Shown here: positions 4,519 to 10,824 of the stretch, in pieces
Layout of the letters: the number at the start of each line of letters is the position of its first letter
Numbering within the stretch: position 1 is the first letter of the stretch
Assembly (NCBI GenBank): GCA_013204355.1
Contig: JABMOA010000118.1
Coordinates: forward strand, 1 to 13,508
Source: Candidatus Woesearchaeota archaeon
Lineage (GTDB): Archaea; Nanobdellota; Nanobdellia; Woesearchaeales; GW2011-AR9
Direction of reading: 5' to 3'
DNA: 13,508 nucleotides
Translations under genes and position numbers: made by a program
The notes under the pieces: generated by a model
The model's input: the letters and a program-made list of their open reading frames with translations, nothing else
What the model was told of the DNA's origin: nothing
The model's database searches: none

Positions 4519-5424
4519 CTACCAAGAATCATCTTCATGTCGTGTATAAACCAAAGGTTTATCTCGCACAATCATAGAATGTTCAAACTGTGCCACCATG
4601 CCACCAGATACTTCAACTAAAGGAGGATAGCCATGAATGATACCACTGTTTTCTAATTCACGTAAACCTAATGCTGTTGGTCCACGTCCAAACTGACGTG
4701 ACATCCATCGGTTTGTAAAAGGAAGACCATTTTGTTTTTTAATTTCTTCAAGAATTTTCTTAGCATATGGACTTCGTACACCCTTATCTTTAGCTTGCAT
4801 CCATACTGTAGCTTTTCCTTTTTCTTTAATTAATCCTTGACCAGGTGTGATAAAAGGTTCAATTGCAATTTGCATGCCTTCTTGTAATTCAGTTTTATTT
4901 TTACTATTATATGTTGGAATAGAAATACCAGCATGTGTTTTCCATCGTTCAATAGAATGACCACAAAGATTTGTAATTGTTGTGTAACCAAATTTTTCAG
5001 CTTCACTCATTTGAGCTTCACCAAGTTCCCATAATTTTGTGCCAGGTCTTACTAATTTAATTGCAGCTTTTAATGCATTCTGTGAAGCTTTAATAATATC
5101 ACTATACTGGTTTGTACCAACTTCAACTGTCATTGCATTATCCGCTAACCATCCATCTTGATGTACACCAATATCAATTTTAATTAAATCTCCTTCTTTA
5201 ATCAAGGTTTCATCATTTTCTTCAGGACAGAAATGTGCAGCGGTTTCGTTAATCGCCATTTGTGCCCATGCAATTTGGCCACCTAATTTTAATATACGTT
5301 CTTCACAGAAATCCATGATATCTAATGCTTTTGCACCAACCACAAATTTTGCTGCACCTTCTCTACGTACTTGTGAAGCAATCTTACCAGCTTTTTGAAT
5401 TTTTGCTAAAATTTCAGGATCCAT
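4519..5424 (-). CDS. map: Methionine aminopeptidase, type II
   Basis: This cytoplasmic dimetal hydrolase removes the initiator methionine from new proteins. Numbered from the ATG at 5424 it has 301 aa, and every active-site residue can be placed with the spacing of human MetAP2: substrate His64 (AAHF), metal ligands Asp84 (KIDIG), Asp95 (LADNA), His156 (CGHS), Glu189 (IEPF) and Glu281 (AQFEH), plus His164. The long segment between Glu189 and Glu281 is the type II insert. A TTG at 5436 would add four residues, but a TATA box centred at about 5450 puts the transcript start at the ATG, so 5424 is preferred. It follows a metal transporter gene by 8 nt. Confidence 0.96.
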   Translation of the reverse strand: MDPEILAKIQKAGKIASQVRREGAAKFVVGAKALDIMDFCEERILKLGGQIAWAQMAINETAAHFCPEENDETLIKEGDLIKIDIGVHQDGWLADNAMTVEVGTNQYSDIIKASQNALKAAIKLVRPGTKLWELGEAQMSEAEKFGYTTITNLCGHSIERWKTHAGISIPTYNSKNKTELQEGMQIAIEPFITPGQGLIKEKGKATVWMQAKDKGVRSPYAKKILEEIKKQNGLPFTNRWMSRQFGRGPTALGLRELENSGIIHGYPPLVEVSGGMVAQFEHSMIVRDKPLVYTRHEDDSW

Positions 5425-5432
5425 ATCAGAAT

Positions 5433-5960
5433 TCAAATAAAGGTGGTATATAAAATGTGTGCATTCTGTGCTGTAATCATCAGTCCAATTCCTATACTAA
5501 TAATACCGGCTGTAATCCTAAAATGTTTTTGATATTTTTTTAATTTGCGCAAGGGAAATGATAAAATTCCTGTAACTAATAACATTCCTAAAATAGATCC
5601 CAATCCGAATACAAAAATAAATCCAATGCCCGAAGTTAATAATATAAGTGCTGCACTTCCAGCTAATCCATGAATCATGCCAATTAAGAATGATTTTTTT
5701 TTGATAGTATAAAAAGACATTACACCAACTACAATCAGCATCACACCTACCAATAACTCTAACCCATAACTCCACATGATTGGAATCACTTCACCCAACA
5801 CCAAAAATAACCCTCCAAACAAGAACAACATTAATGCGTGTCCTAATCCCCACAATAAACCATGTTTGCAAATGCCTTCTGTATTTACAGCAGCAAGATG
5901 ATCTGGTTCAATTGCGTGTTCCATACCAAGAAGAAAACCTAATAATAATGTTTGAATCAT
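5433..5960 (-). CDS. NicO/UreH-like metal transporter, membrane protein
   Basis: This 175-aa protein is almost entirely hydrophobic, with about six predicted membrane helices. The first helix carries HAIEPDH (residues 15-21), the HX4DH signature of nickel/cobalt transporters, in the form GMEHAIEPDHLAAV typical of UreH-like proteins. A second histidine motif (GLGHALML) and GMIHGLAGS in a later helix also match that family. The expected role is export or uptake of Ni, Co or a related divalent ion across the cytoplasmic membrane; the direction and metal are not determined. The ATG overlaps the AAA ATPase stop by 4 nt (ATGA), implying translational coupling, and the metal-dependent aminopeptidase lies just downstream. 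Confidence 0.82.
   Translation of the reverse strand: MIQTLLLGFLLGMEHAIEPDHLAAVNTEGICKHGLLWGLGHALMLFLFGGLFLVLGEVIPIMWSYGLELLVGVMLIVVGVMSFYTIKKKSFLIGMIHGLAGSAALILLTSGIGFIFVFGLGSILGMLLVTGILSFPLRKLKKYQKHFRITAGIISIGIGLMITAQNAHILYTTFI
5447..5455 (-). promoter_or_regulatory. TATA box of the methionine aminopeptidase gene
   Basis: On the minus strand TTTTATATA is centred about 27 nt upstream of the ATG at 5424. It lies inside the 3' end of the upstream transporter gene, so map can be expressed separately as a leaderless mRNA. Confidence 0.65.
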
Positions 5961-7045
5961 AATACAATCGGTTCCACTTCTCGTGCACGTTGAATTAAAT
6001 CAGGGAAAAATTCACCCATTCTCTTTAACTCAACTTGTTGTTTTGCTTTTGCATACCACTGTTTTACAATAGAATCAGTTGATTTCACAGCAAGATTCAT
6101 ATCTACCATAGTGATTTTCCTTTTTTCTTTCGTAATTAAACTTTCTTTCAATGGGATGTTTGTTGCATGTTCGCATACAGCCTTAAGGTCAGCACCAGAA
6201 AATCCTTTTGTAATTTCTGCTAACTTCATAAAATTTAATTTTTCAGTAGGGCGTTTCGCCATTTCTAGTTCTAATATTTGTGAACGTGCTTCAAAATCTG
6301 GTTGTGGAACAAATAATGTTTTCCCAAACCGACCTTCACGACGTAAAGCAGAATCAACACTCCATGGTTCATTTGTTGCTGCTAACAATAAGATTTTCTG
6401 ATCTTTAGAATCCATCCCATCCATTTCTGTTAATAATTGGGCAACAAAATTTTTTTCATGTGCAGAAGCTTCACTTCTCTCTCCACCAATTGCTTCAAAT
6501 TCATCAAAGAAAATAATAGCTGGTTGGTTTTCTCTTGCTTTCTCGAACAATTCAGCAATATTTTTTTCAGTTTCACCAACAAATTTACTTTTCAAATCTG
6601 AACTCTTTACATGGAAAAAAGCCATGTTTGCTTCATTCGCAGTGGCCTTTGCAATCAAACTCTTTCCACATCCAGGTGGACCATACATTAAAATTCCACC
6701 ACCAATTGATTTTCCATAATATTCAAATAATTCTGGATTTTTGAATGGTTCAATAATCTTGAAACGAATTTCTTCTTTTAATTCATGTAATCCTCCAATG
6801 GAATCAAATGTAATCTCCTTACTCTTTTTTGTTGTTTTTATGAGGGATTTTTTCTCTTTCAACTTCTTGCCTTTTAAATATAATTTGTTTGCCATCTCCA
6901 TGAATTCACCATCTTTCTCTGGTGTCTTTTCAGAAAGTTTTACTAACATCTGTGCTGCTTCTAAGTAATACTTTGCTGCTTCTTGTGGATTTTCAGATCC
7001 CTTCGCGAGTTTCACGCGTTGCATTACTGCTTTTTCATCACACAT
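5957..7045 (-). CDS. AAA ATPase with N-terminal MIT-like domain (Vps4/katanin-like)
   Basis: The protein has 362 aa. Residues 1-65 form two or three amphipathic helices rich in Ala and Lys (YYLEAAQML, MANKLYLKGKKLKE) like an MIT/TPR-type domain. The AAA domain follows: Walker A GPPGCGKS (122-129), pore loop SKFVG with Phe155, Walker B IIFFDEFEAI (177-186), sensor-1 Asn225 in AATNEP, and arginine-finger region ALRREGRF (233-240). The C-terminal small domain ends in a helical tail, and the beta-domain insert of true Vps4 appears short or absent. Such ATPases thread or disassemble protein filaments. The gene overlaps the stand-alone MIT-like gene by 8 nt and the transporter by 4 nt, so they form one transcription unit. 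AAA assignment is firm; the Vps4-like role is inferred. Confidence 0.9.
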   Translation of the reverse strand: MCDEKAVMQRVKLAKGSENPQEAAKYYLEAAQMLVKLSEKTPEKDGEFMEMANKLYLKGKKLKEKKSLIKTTKKSKEITFDSIGGLHELKEEIRFKIIEPFKNPELFEYYGKSIGGGILMYGPPGCGKSLIAKATANEANMAFFHVKSSDLKSKFVGETEKNIAELFEKARENQPAIIFFDEFEAIGGERSEASAHEKNFVAQLLTEMDGMDSKDQKILLLAATNEPWSVDSALRREGRFGKTLFVPQPDFEARSQILELEMAKRPTEKLNFMKLAEITKGFSGADLKAVCEHATNIPLKESLITKEKRKITMVDMNLAVKSTDSIVKQWYAKAKQQVELKRMGEFFPDLIQRAREVEPIVL

Positions 7046-7346
7046 TTTCTATTTCCATCCGTAAATCTTCTACTGTAATTTTATCTTCATTTAATTCAAA
7101 TAACGTTCTTTTTGCAAGTTCTTGTTTTGTTAACACCTTTTCCCATGTTTCCCCTACAACTTCTTTAGATTTCTTGTAACATTCATTGGAATGTTCTAAC
7201 AAATGATTATCTTTTGTAAATTCAGCTTGTAATACATAGATACTTGCAGCTTCAAGATAACTCTCTCGCGCTTTCTCTACATCATTCTCTTTCACTTGTA
7301 TTTCTGCAAGTTTTATCCATCGTTTTGCATCTTTAATATCGCACAT
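7038..7346 (-). CDS. Stand-alone MIT-like helical protein
   Basis: This 102-aa protein starts MCDIKDAKRWIKLAE and contains ARESYLEAASIYVLQAEF, closely echoing MCDEKAVMQRVKLAK and AAKYYLEAAQMLVKLSE in the N-terminus of the AAA ATPase encoded immediately downstream. The first 65 residues look like a paralogous three-helix MIT-like domain; the charged C-terminal 35 residues replace the AAA domain. It may act as an adaptor or competitor that binds the same partners as the ATPase. Its stop overlaps the ATPase start by 8 nt. The ATG at 7346 is preceded by GGAG, which occurs twice in a tandem repeat. No specific family is recognised. Confidence 0.8.
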   Translation of the reverse strand: MCDIKDAKRWIKLAEIQVKENDVEKARESYLEAASIYVLQAEFTKDNHLLEHSNECYKKSKEVVGETWEKVLTKQELAKRTLFELNEDKITVEDLRMEIENV

Positions 7347-7349
7347 TTT

Positions 7350-7376
7350 TTTCTCCTTAATTATTTCTCCTTAATT
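7350..7376 (-). repeat. Tandem 14-bp repeat carrying two Shine-Dalgarno sites
   Basis: On the minus strand AATTAAGGAGAAA occurs twice in tandem with a 14-bp period, between the stop of the low-complexity gene and the ATG of the MIT-like gene. Each copy holds GGAG. The copy nearer the ATG is at normal spacing; the other overlaps the upstream stop codon. Confidence 0.7.
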
Positions 7377-8018
7377 GTATAGTAATTGTGGTTGCATCAA
7401 ACCATCAAGATACATCGGTTCTTCATGGTGATGTTCTAATGCTAATGTTTCTGGTGTTTCTAATTCACCAAGTTCCTTTGCAATTAATGTTGCCAAACTG
7501 CCTTTAAACAAATCTTTCATTGTTTTGGGTTGAGCAACAGTTGCATCAATTGTGTGGGTTTTATTGTCCTTCTTCTGTCTATCAAAAATGGGAAGTGGCA
7601 AATTTATTTTACCTGAAGTATAAATCGGCATTGTTGGCATTTCATACGGAACCATCATTTCAAATGGAACTTCTCCCTGCATTTCCAAAGGAGCATACTT
7701 CATGTGAGATCGTTCTGGTTTTCCATACATCTCAAATTGGAATGGCTGACCCATGACAAGATCATCCACGCCCATACTTTGATTTTGATAGGGCGATATA
7801 CTATTTGATAGTGGAAGATACAAATCCATTTTTGTATCAATTGGCGTGTATCTCTTGACTTCTTCAACTTCACTTCCTTTACTAAGATCATTGTAAAACG
7901 TTTTTTGCATATACAAGGGTAGATTCATTTCTGAAGAAAACTCACTAGTTGAATTACTTTGATAGACGCTGCCCATAGCGATTCCGTACATGATGGGCAT
8001 ATGTGGTGAACATACCAT
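7371..8018 (-). CDS. Met/Pro/Tyr-rich low-complexity protein
   Basis: From the ATG at 8018 the product is 215 aa, unusually rich in Met, Pro, Tyr, Ser and Glu (for example FEMMVPYEMPTMPIY), with no hydrophobic helix and no recognisable domain, so it is probably largely disordered. A predicted amphipathic helix near the C-terminus (MKDLFKGSLATLIAKELGEL) is the only obvious structured part and loosely resembles ESCRT-III MIT-interacting motifs. The frame is open to a TTG at 8057, but that codon is only about 11 nt from the TATA centre, so translation more likely starts at ATG 8018 (about 23-nt leader). It is the first gene of the MIT/AAA unit, which suggests it is a partner or substrate. Function unknown. 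Confidence 0.7.
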   Translation of the reverse strand: MVCSPHMPIMYGIAMGSVYQSNSTSEFSSEMNLPLYMQKTFYNDLSKGSEVEEVKRYTPIDTKMDLYLPLSNSISPYQNQSMGVDDLVMGQPFQFEMYGKPERSHMKYAPLEMQGEVPFEMMVPYEMPTMPIYTSGKINLPLPIFDRQKKDNKTHTIDATVAQPKTMKDLFKGSLATLIAKELGELETPETLALEHHHEEPMYLDGLMQPQLLYN

Positions 8019-8064
8019 TTTTTGTTTATGTGAGTAGCTATTTTCTATGTGAGACAACTATCTC

Positions 8065-8078
8065 ATTATAACCTTTAG
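8065..8078 (-). promoter_or_regulatory. BRE/TATA promoter of the MIT-AAA operon
   Basis: On the minus strand CTAAAGG is followed by TTATAAT. The TATA centre (about 8068) predicts a transcript start near 8041, downstream of the TTG at 8057. This is why the ATG at 8018 is favoured as the start of the first gene. Confidence 0.6.
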
Positions 8079-8126
8079 AAGTAAAACAACGTATTAAGTC
8101 TTTCCAAATAAAGTGCGACAAAAAAG

Positions 8127-8888
8127 TCAATCAAAAATTTGATTTAATTTTGCAAGGGTTTCAATAGGATTAGATACCCTCACACAATCCACTACTTTAG
8201 TTGCAGGAAAATCATTTCCTCCATAATCCAACTTATCTCCAAAGAATAGAATTTCATCAAAATTAAGGTTGTGATGCGCAGCAAACTTTCTGATGCCGTG
8301 TTCTTTATCTAATCCTTTTGGTGTAATGTCTATAGAAGTTGTACCTGCAATATTGATTTCGTATTTATTTTCATCTAAATATTGTTTTAAATATTTAACC
8401 CACATCGTTCGTTTAGCACCATCAGGATCATGTGCTTTTTTAGCTTCTAGTGGGGCATTTCTTCCAATTGCTGATAATGTTATTTGTGTACCTCTATCTT
8501 GAATTTGGTCTTCTTTTGTTGTTAAAGAAATAATTTTATATTCATCTACTAATTTTACCAACGCAGATATAATCTTTAATCGTTCTGATTCTTCAACCAT
8601 ATCTCTATAAATTTCCCTTTCAGAATCACCATGAATTTCAATATAATGCGCACCAGTTGTTGCAAGCAAATGGTGTTTTTCTTGTAATTTTGAAGAAATC
8701 ATATTCTTAAGATATTCCCTTTTTGTACCTGAAATAAATGCAAATATATGGCCTTGTGAAATTAACGAATTAATCTTAGCTGCCATCTCTGGAGAAATCA
8801 ATTGACAAGTTTCACAGATGGTTTCATCAACATCTGCAATAATTACATTTTTATTCTTAATCGTGGACAAATCTTCAATAATCGGCAT
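8127..8888 (-). CDS. Eukaryotic-type phosphomannomutase, HAD superfamily
   Basis: From the ATG at 8888 the protein has 253 aa, the usual length of this HAD IIB family, which interconverts mannose-6-phosphate and mannose-1-phosphate. Seen: motif I DVDET with Asp19/Asp21, motif II FISGT (Ser53), cap residues in SAIGRNAP that match NVSPIGR of human PMM2, SIDITPKGLDK (185-195) corresponding to SFDVFPDGWDK, and FFGDKLDYGGND (215-226) matching FFGDKTMPGGND. A TTG-initiated version reaching 8948 is possible, but AGAGGTGGT lies 4 nt before ATG 8888 and supports the shorter form. A related sugar phosphatase is possible. It may supply mannose-1-P for glycans together with the sugar-nucleotide operon downstream. 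Confidence 0.85.
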   Translation of the reverse strand: MPIIEDLSTIKNKNVIIADVDETICETCQLISPEMAAKINSLISQGHIFAFISGTKREYLKNMISSKLQEKHHLLATTGAHYIEIHGDSEREIYRDMVEESERLKIISALVKLVDEYKIISLTTKEDQIQDRGTQITLSAIGRNAPLEAKKAHDPDGAKRTMWVKYLKQYLDENKYEINIAGTTSIDITPKGLDKEHGIRKFAAHHNLNFDEILFFGDKLDYGGNDFPATKVVDCVRVSNPIETLAKLNQIFD

Positions 8889-8956
8889 AATACCACCTCT
8901 AATTAAGAGTAATAATTTCCTCTTTAATAAAGAATTTCCACAAATCAACCATAAAC

Positions 8957-8964
8957 TTTATAAA
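8957..8964 (+). promoter_or_regulatory. Shared TATA box for 5S rRNA and the divergent phosphomannomutase gene
   Basis: TTTATAAA is palindromic and centred about 27 nt before the 5S start at 8987. Read on the other strand it would start the phosphomannomutase mRNA near 8933, giving a leader of about 45 nt, consistent with that gene having a Shine-Dalgarno site. Confidence 0.55.
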
Positions 8965-8986
8965 TGACCCTCATATATAGCTTAAT

Positions 8987-9093
8987 GGACGGCCAAAGGG
9001 GCGTGGTTCATCTGTTCCCATTCGAACACAGAAATTAAGAACGTCTCCGTATCTTGCTGTACTGCATTACGCGGGAAACTTGGTAAGTTGTCC
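8987..9093 (+). rRNA. 5S ribosomal RNA
   Basis: The terminal helix GGACGGC (8987-8993) pairs with GTTGTCC (9087-9093), and the conserved core CCATTCGAACACAGAAATTAAG matches loops B and C of 5S rRNA. It is about 107 nt, shorter than the usual 120, so the helix IV/V arm is probably reduced. No 16S or 23S gene is adjacent; the copy stands alone with its own TATA box and a T7 terminator. Ends are set from the helix and could be off by one or two bases. Confidence 0.92.
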
Positions 9094-9096
9094 ACC

Positions 9097-9103
9097 TTTT
9101 TTT
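9097..9103 (+). terminator. T7 terminator of 5S rRNA
   Basis: A run of seven T begins four bases after the 5S terminal helix. Confidence 0.6.
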
Positions 9104-9166
9104 AATTGGTTTTTGAGTTGAATAAATATTTTAATAAGTTCTTTTCGTTTATTTTTTACATAAACC

Positions 9167-9175
9167 TTATAAATA
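9167..9175 (+). promoter_or_regulatory. TATA box of the 115-aa orphan gene
   Basis: TTATAAATA is centred about 26 nt upstream of the ATG at 9196. It lies inside the longer open frame that begins at 9106, which argues that the coding region really starts at 9196. Confidence 0.65.
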
Positions 9176-9195
9176 AATTAATCTCATTTCTTTTG

Positions 9196-9543
9196 ATGGA
9201 AAATAAAAATAATTATTGTGAGAGAAGAGGTTTTACCATTGTTAAAAAGGCACCTTCAGGTACACCTTATGTTTCATTAAATGAGATTACCAATGATGCA
9301 TTTGATTCAGAGGTAACATTATACCTCTGTAATCATGGAAAAAATCCTTATCCCAAAGCGTTACATCCAACATTAAGAAATTGTCCAAAAGATCTAATTC
9401 AAGATAGTCTAGAAGCAATGATTTCTGATTCTAGGGAAATCATAGATTCATTTCAACCAGAAGGACCTATTGCAATTTATATTTCTGATCCTGCATGGAA
9501 TGATATTGCAGAAGATTTTGTTAAAAAATATAAGAATGTTTAA
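9196..9543 (+). CDS. Hypothetical protein, 115 aa, three cysteines
   Basis: The product begins MENKNNYCERRGF and is a soluble, mixed alpha/beta-looking small protein. It has cysteines in NYCERR, YLCNHGKN and RNCPKD and two helices in the second half (LIQDSLEAMIS, WNDIAEDFVKKY). No family is recognised. The frame is open from 9106, but the upstream extension is AT-rich, hydrophobic and contains the TATA box, so the leaderless ATG at 9196 is chosen. It converges on msrA with a 4-nt overlap of stop codons. Confidence 0.65.
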   Translation: MENKNNYCERRGFTIVKKAPSGTPYVSLNEITNDAFDSEVTLYLCNHGKNPYPKALHPTLRNCPKDLIQDSLEAMISDSREIIDSFQPEGPIAIYISDPAWNDIAEDFVKKYKNV

Positions 9544-9989
9544 GTTTTCTTCATATAATACTTCTGATGATACTCTTCAGCCTTATGGAACTCAGAAGCA
9601 GATACAATCTCTGTCACAATAGGTGAATTAAAATTCTTCTGCCATCTTTCCATAGATGCAATGGCCTTTTTTTTCTGTTCTTCAGAATGATACATAATTG
9701 CTGACCGATACTGTGAACCAACATCTGGTCCCTGTCTATCAGAAGTTGTCGGATTATGGTTTGCAAAGAACACATCTAACAATTTATCATACGAAATGAT
9801 CTTAGGATCAAATTCCATAGTTACAGATTCTGCGCAACCAGTTTCACCGGAACAAACTTGTTCATATGTTACTTTTCCATCCTTCTTGCAGATTGTATAT
9901 CCGACGATTACATTCTTTACACCTTGTGTTTCTGAAAAGAGTTTATCTGGTGACCAGAAGCATCCCATTGCAAATGTTGCTTTTTCCAT
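9540..9989 (-). CDS. msrA: Peptide methionine sulfoxide reductase A
   Basis: This enzyme repairs oxidised methionine (the S sulfoxide) in proteins in the cytoplasm. The 149-aa sequence has catalytic Cys10 in MGCFW, CSGETGCAES with Glu54, HNPTTSDRQGPDVGSQYRS (78-96) with Asp89 and Tyr94, and EEYHQKYY near the end, all hallmarks of MsrA. The common GYxGG reads GYTICKKDG, adding Cys34, and the usual GHAE reads GCAE (Cys52). One of these or Cys46 could serve as resolving cysteine. The ATG at 9989 lies 28 nt from a TATA box and is probably leaderless. Confidence 0.95.
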   Translation of the reverse strand: MEKATFAMGCFWSPDKLFSETQGVKNVIVGYTICKKDGKVTYEQVCSGETGCAESVTMEFDPKIISYDKLLDVFFANHNPTTSDRQGPDVGSQYRSAIMYHSEEQKKKAIASMERWQKNFNSPIVTEIVSASEFHKAEEYHQKYYMKKT

Positions 9990-10013
9990 GATTTGTGAGG
10001 TATGTTTCTATTT

Positions 10014-10021
10014 TTCTTAAA
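10014..10021 (-). promoter_or_regulatory. TATA box of msrA
   Basis: On the minus strand GGAAAGA precedes TTTAAGAA, centred about 28 nt upstream of the msrA ATG. Confidence 0.5.
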
Positions 10022-10057
10022 TCTTTCCTCTTAAACCCAAACAGATTTCCATAACAC

Positions 10058-10065
10058 TTTTAAAT
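10058..10065 (+). promoter_or_regulatory. TATA box of the sugar-nucleotide operon
   Basis: TTTTAAAT is centred about 28 nt before the ATG at 10090, so the first gene of the operon is probably leaderless. Confidence 0.6.
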
Positions 10066-10089
10066 GAATTTCCCGCAATCTAAACTAAA

Positions 10090-10824
10090 ATGAAGGTGGT
10101 TATTTTAGCAGGTGGTTATGCGACAAGATTGCATCCTATAACATTAGATCAACCAAAACCGTTGTTAAAGGTTGCAGATAAACCCATTGTTGAACATATT
10201 ACAGACAAATTACAAGGTCTTGAGGTTGTTGACGAGATTTTTGTAGTGACCAACCAAAAATTTTTCCTACATTTTTTAGAATGGAACAATTCTTACAATT
10301 CACGCAAACGAATTAAAATTATTAATGATCTTACAACAAGTAATGAAGACAGATTAGGATCCATTGGTGATATTAATTTTGTCATCCAACAAGAAAACCT
10401 TAAGAACGATTTATTAATAATTGGTGGCGATAATTTATTCGAAGACAACCTTAATAATTTCATCAACCATTTCCAACAACACGGTTCAACAATTCTAGTG
10501 AATGATGTCAAATCTTTAGAACGTGCAAAACTCTTTGGTATCGTTACAAGAGATGATAATAATATCATTACAGAATTTATAGAGAAACCTGAAAACCCTT
10601 CTTCCACATTATCAGCCACCTTAATTTATGCAATCAAAAAAGATCATATTTTTTATATCAATCAAACAATTCAAAGTGGTTTCTCAGATAGAGCTGGAGA
10701 TTTCATCAAACATCTTTCACAAAATGAATCTGTATCCGCATTAACACTTAACGGAAGGTGGTTTGATATTGGGACGTTAGAACTTCTTAATGAAGCAAAC
10801 GAGGTATATCAAAATGAAAATTAG
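10090..10824 (+). CDS. Sugar-phosphate nucleotidyltransferase
   Basis: This 244-aa enzyme activates a sugar-1-phosphate with an NTP. The N-terminus MKVVILAGGYATRLHPIT with QPKPLL (21-26) is the nucleotide-binding signature of the RmlA/GalU/GlmU-type fold. IIGGDNLF carries the metal-binding aspartate, FIEKPENPSS is the conserved EKP loop, and FDIGTLELL closes the sugar site. There is no C-terminal left-handed beta helix, so it is a single-domain form. Because the next gene is UDP-glucose dehydrogenase, UTP-glucose-1-phosphate uridylyltransferase is the likely activity, but the sequence also resembles glucose-1-phosphate thymidylyltransferases. It overlaps the next gene by 11 nt. Confidence 0.88.
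   Translation: MKVVILAGGYATRLHPITLDQPKPLLKVADKPIVEHITDKLQGLEVVDEIFVVTNQKFFLHFLEWNNSYNSRKRIKIINDLTTSNEDRLGSIGDINFVIQQENLKNDLLIIGGDNLFEDNLNNFINHFQQHGSTILVNDVKSLERAKLFGIVTRDDNNIITEFIEKPENPSSTLSATLIYAIKKDHIFYINQTIQSGFSDRAGDFIKHLSQNESVSALTLNGRWFDIGTLELLNEANEVYQNEN

Noticed and set aside
8889..8948. N-terminal extension of the phosphomannomutase from a TTG at 8948
   Set aside because: The strong AGAGGTGGT site just before ATG 8888 and the family length favour the shorter protein.
9106..9195. N-terminal extension of the 115-aa orphan protein
   Set aside because: It contains the TATA box of the gene and has AT-driven, low-complexity residues.
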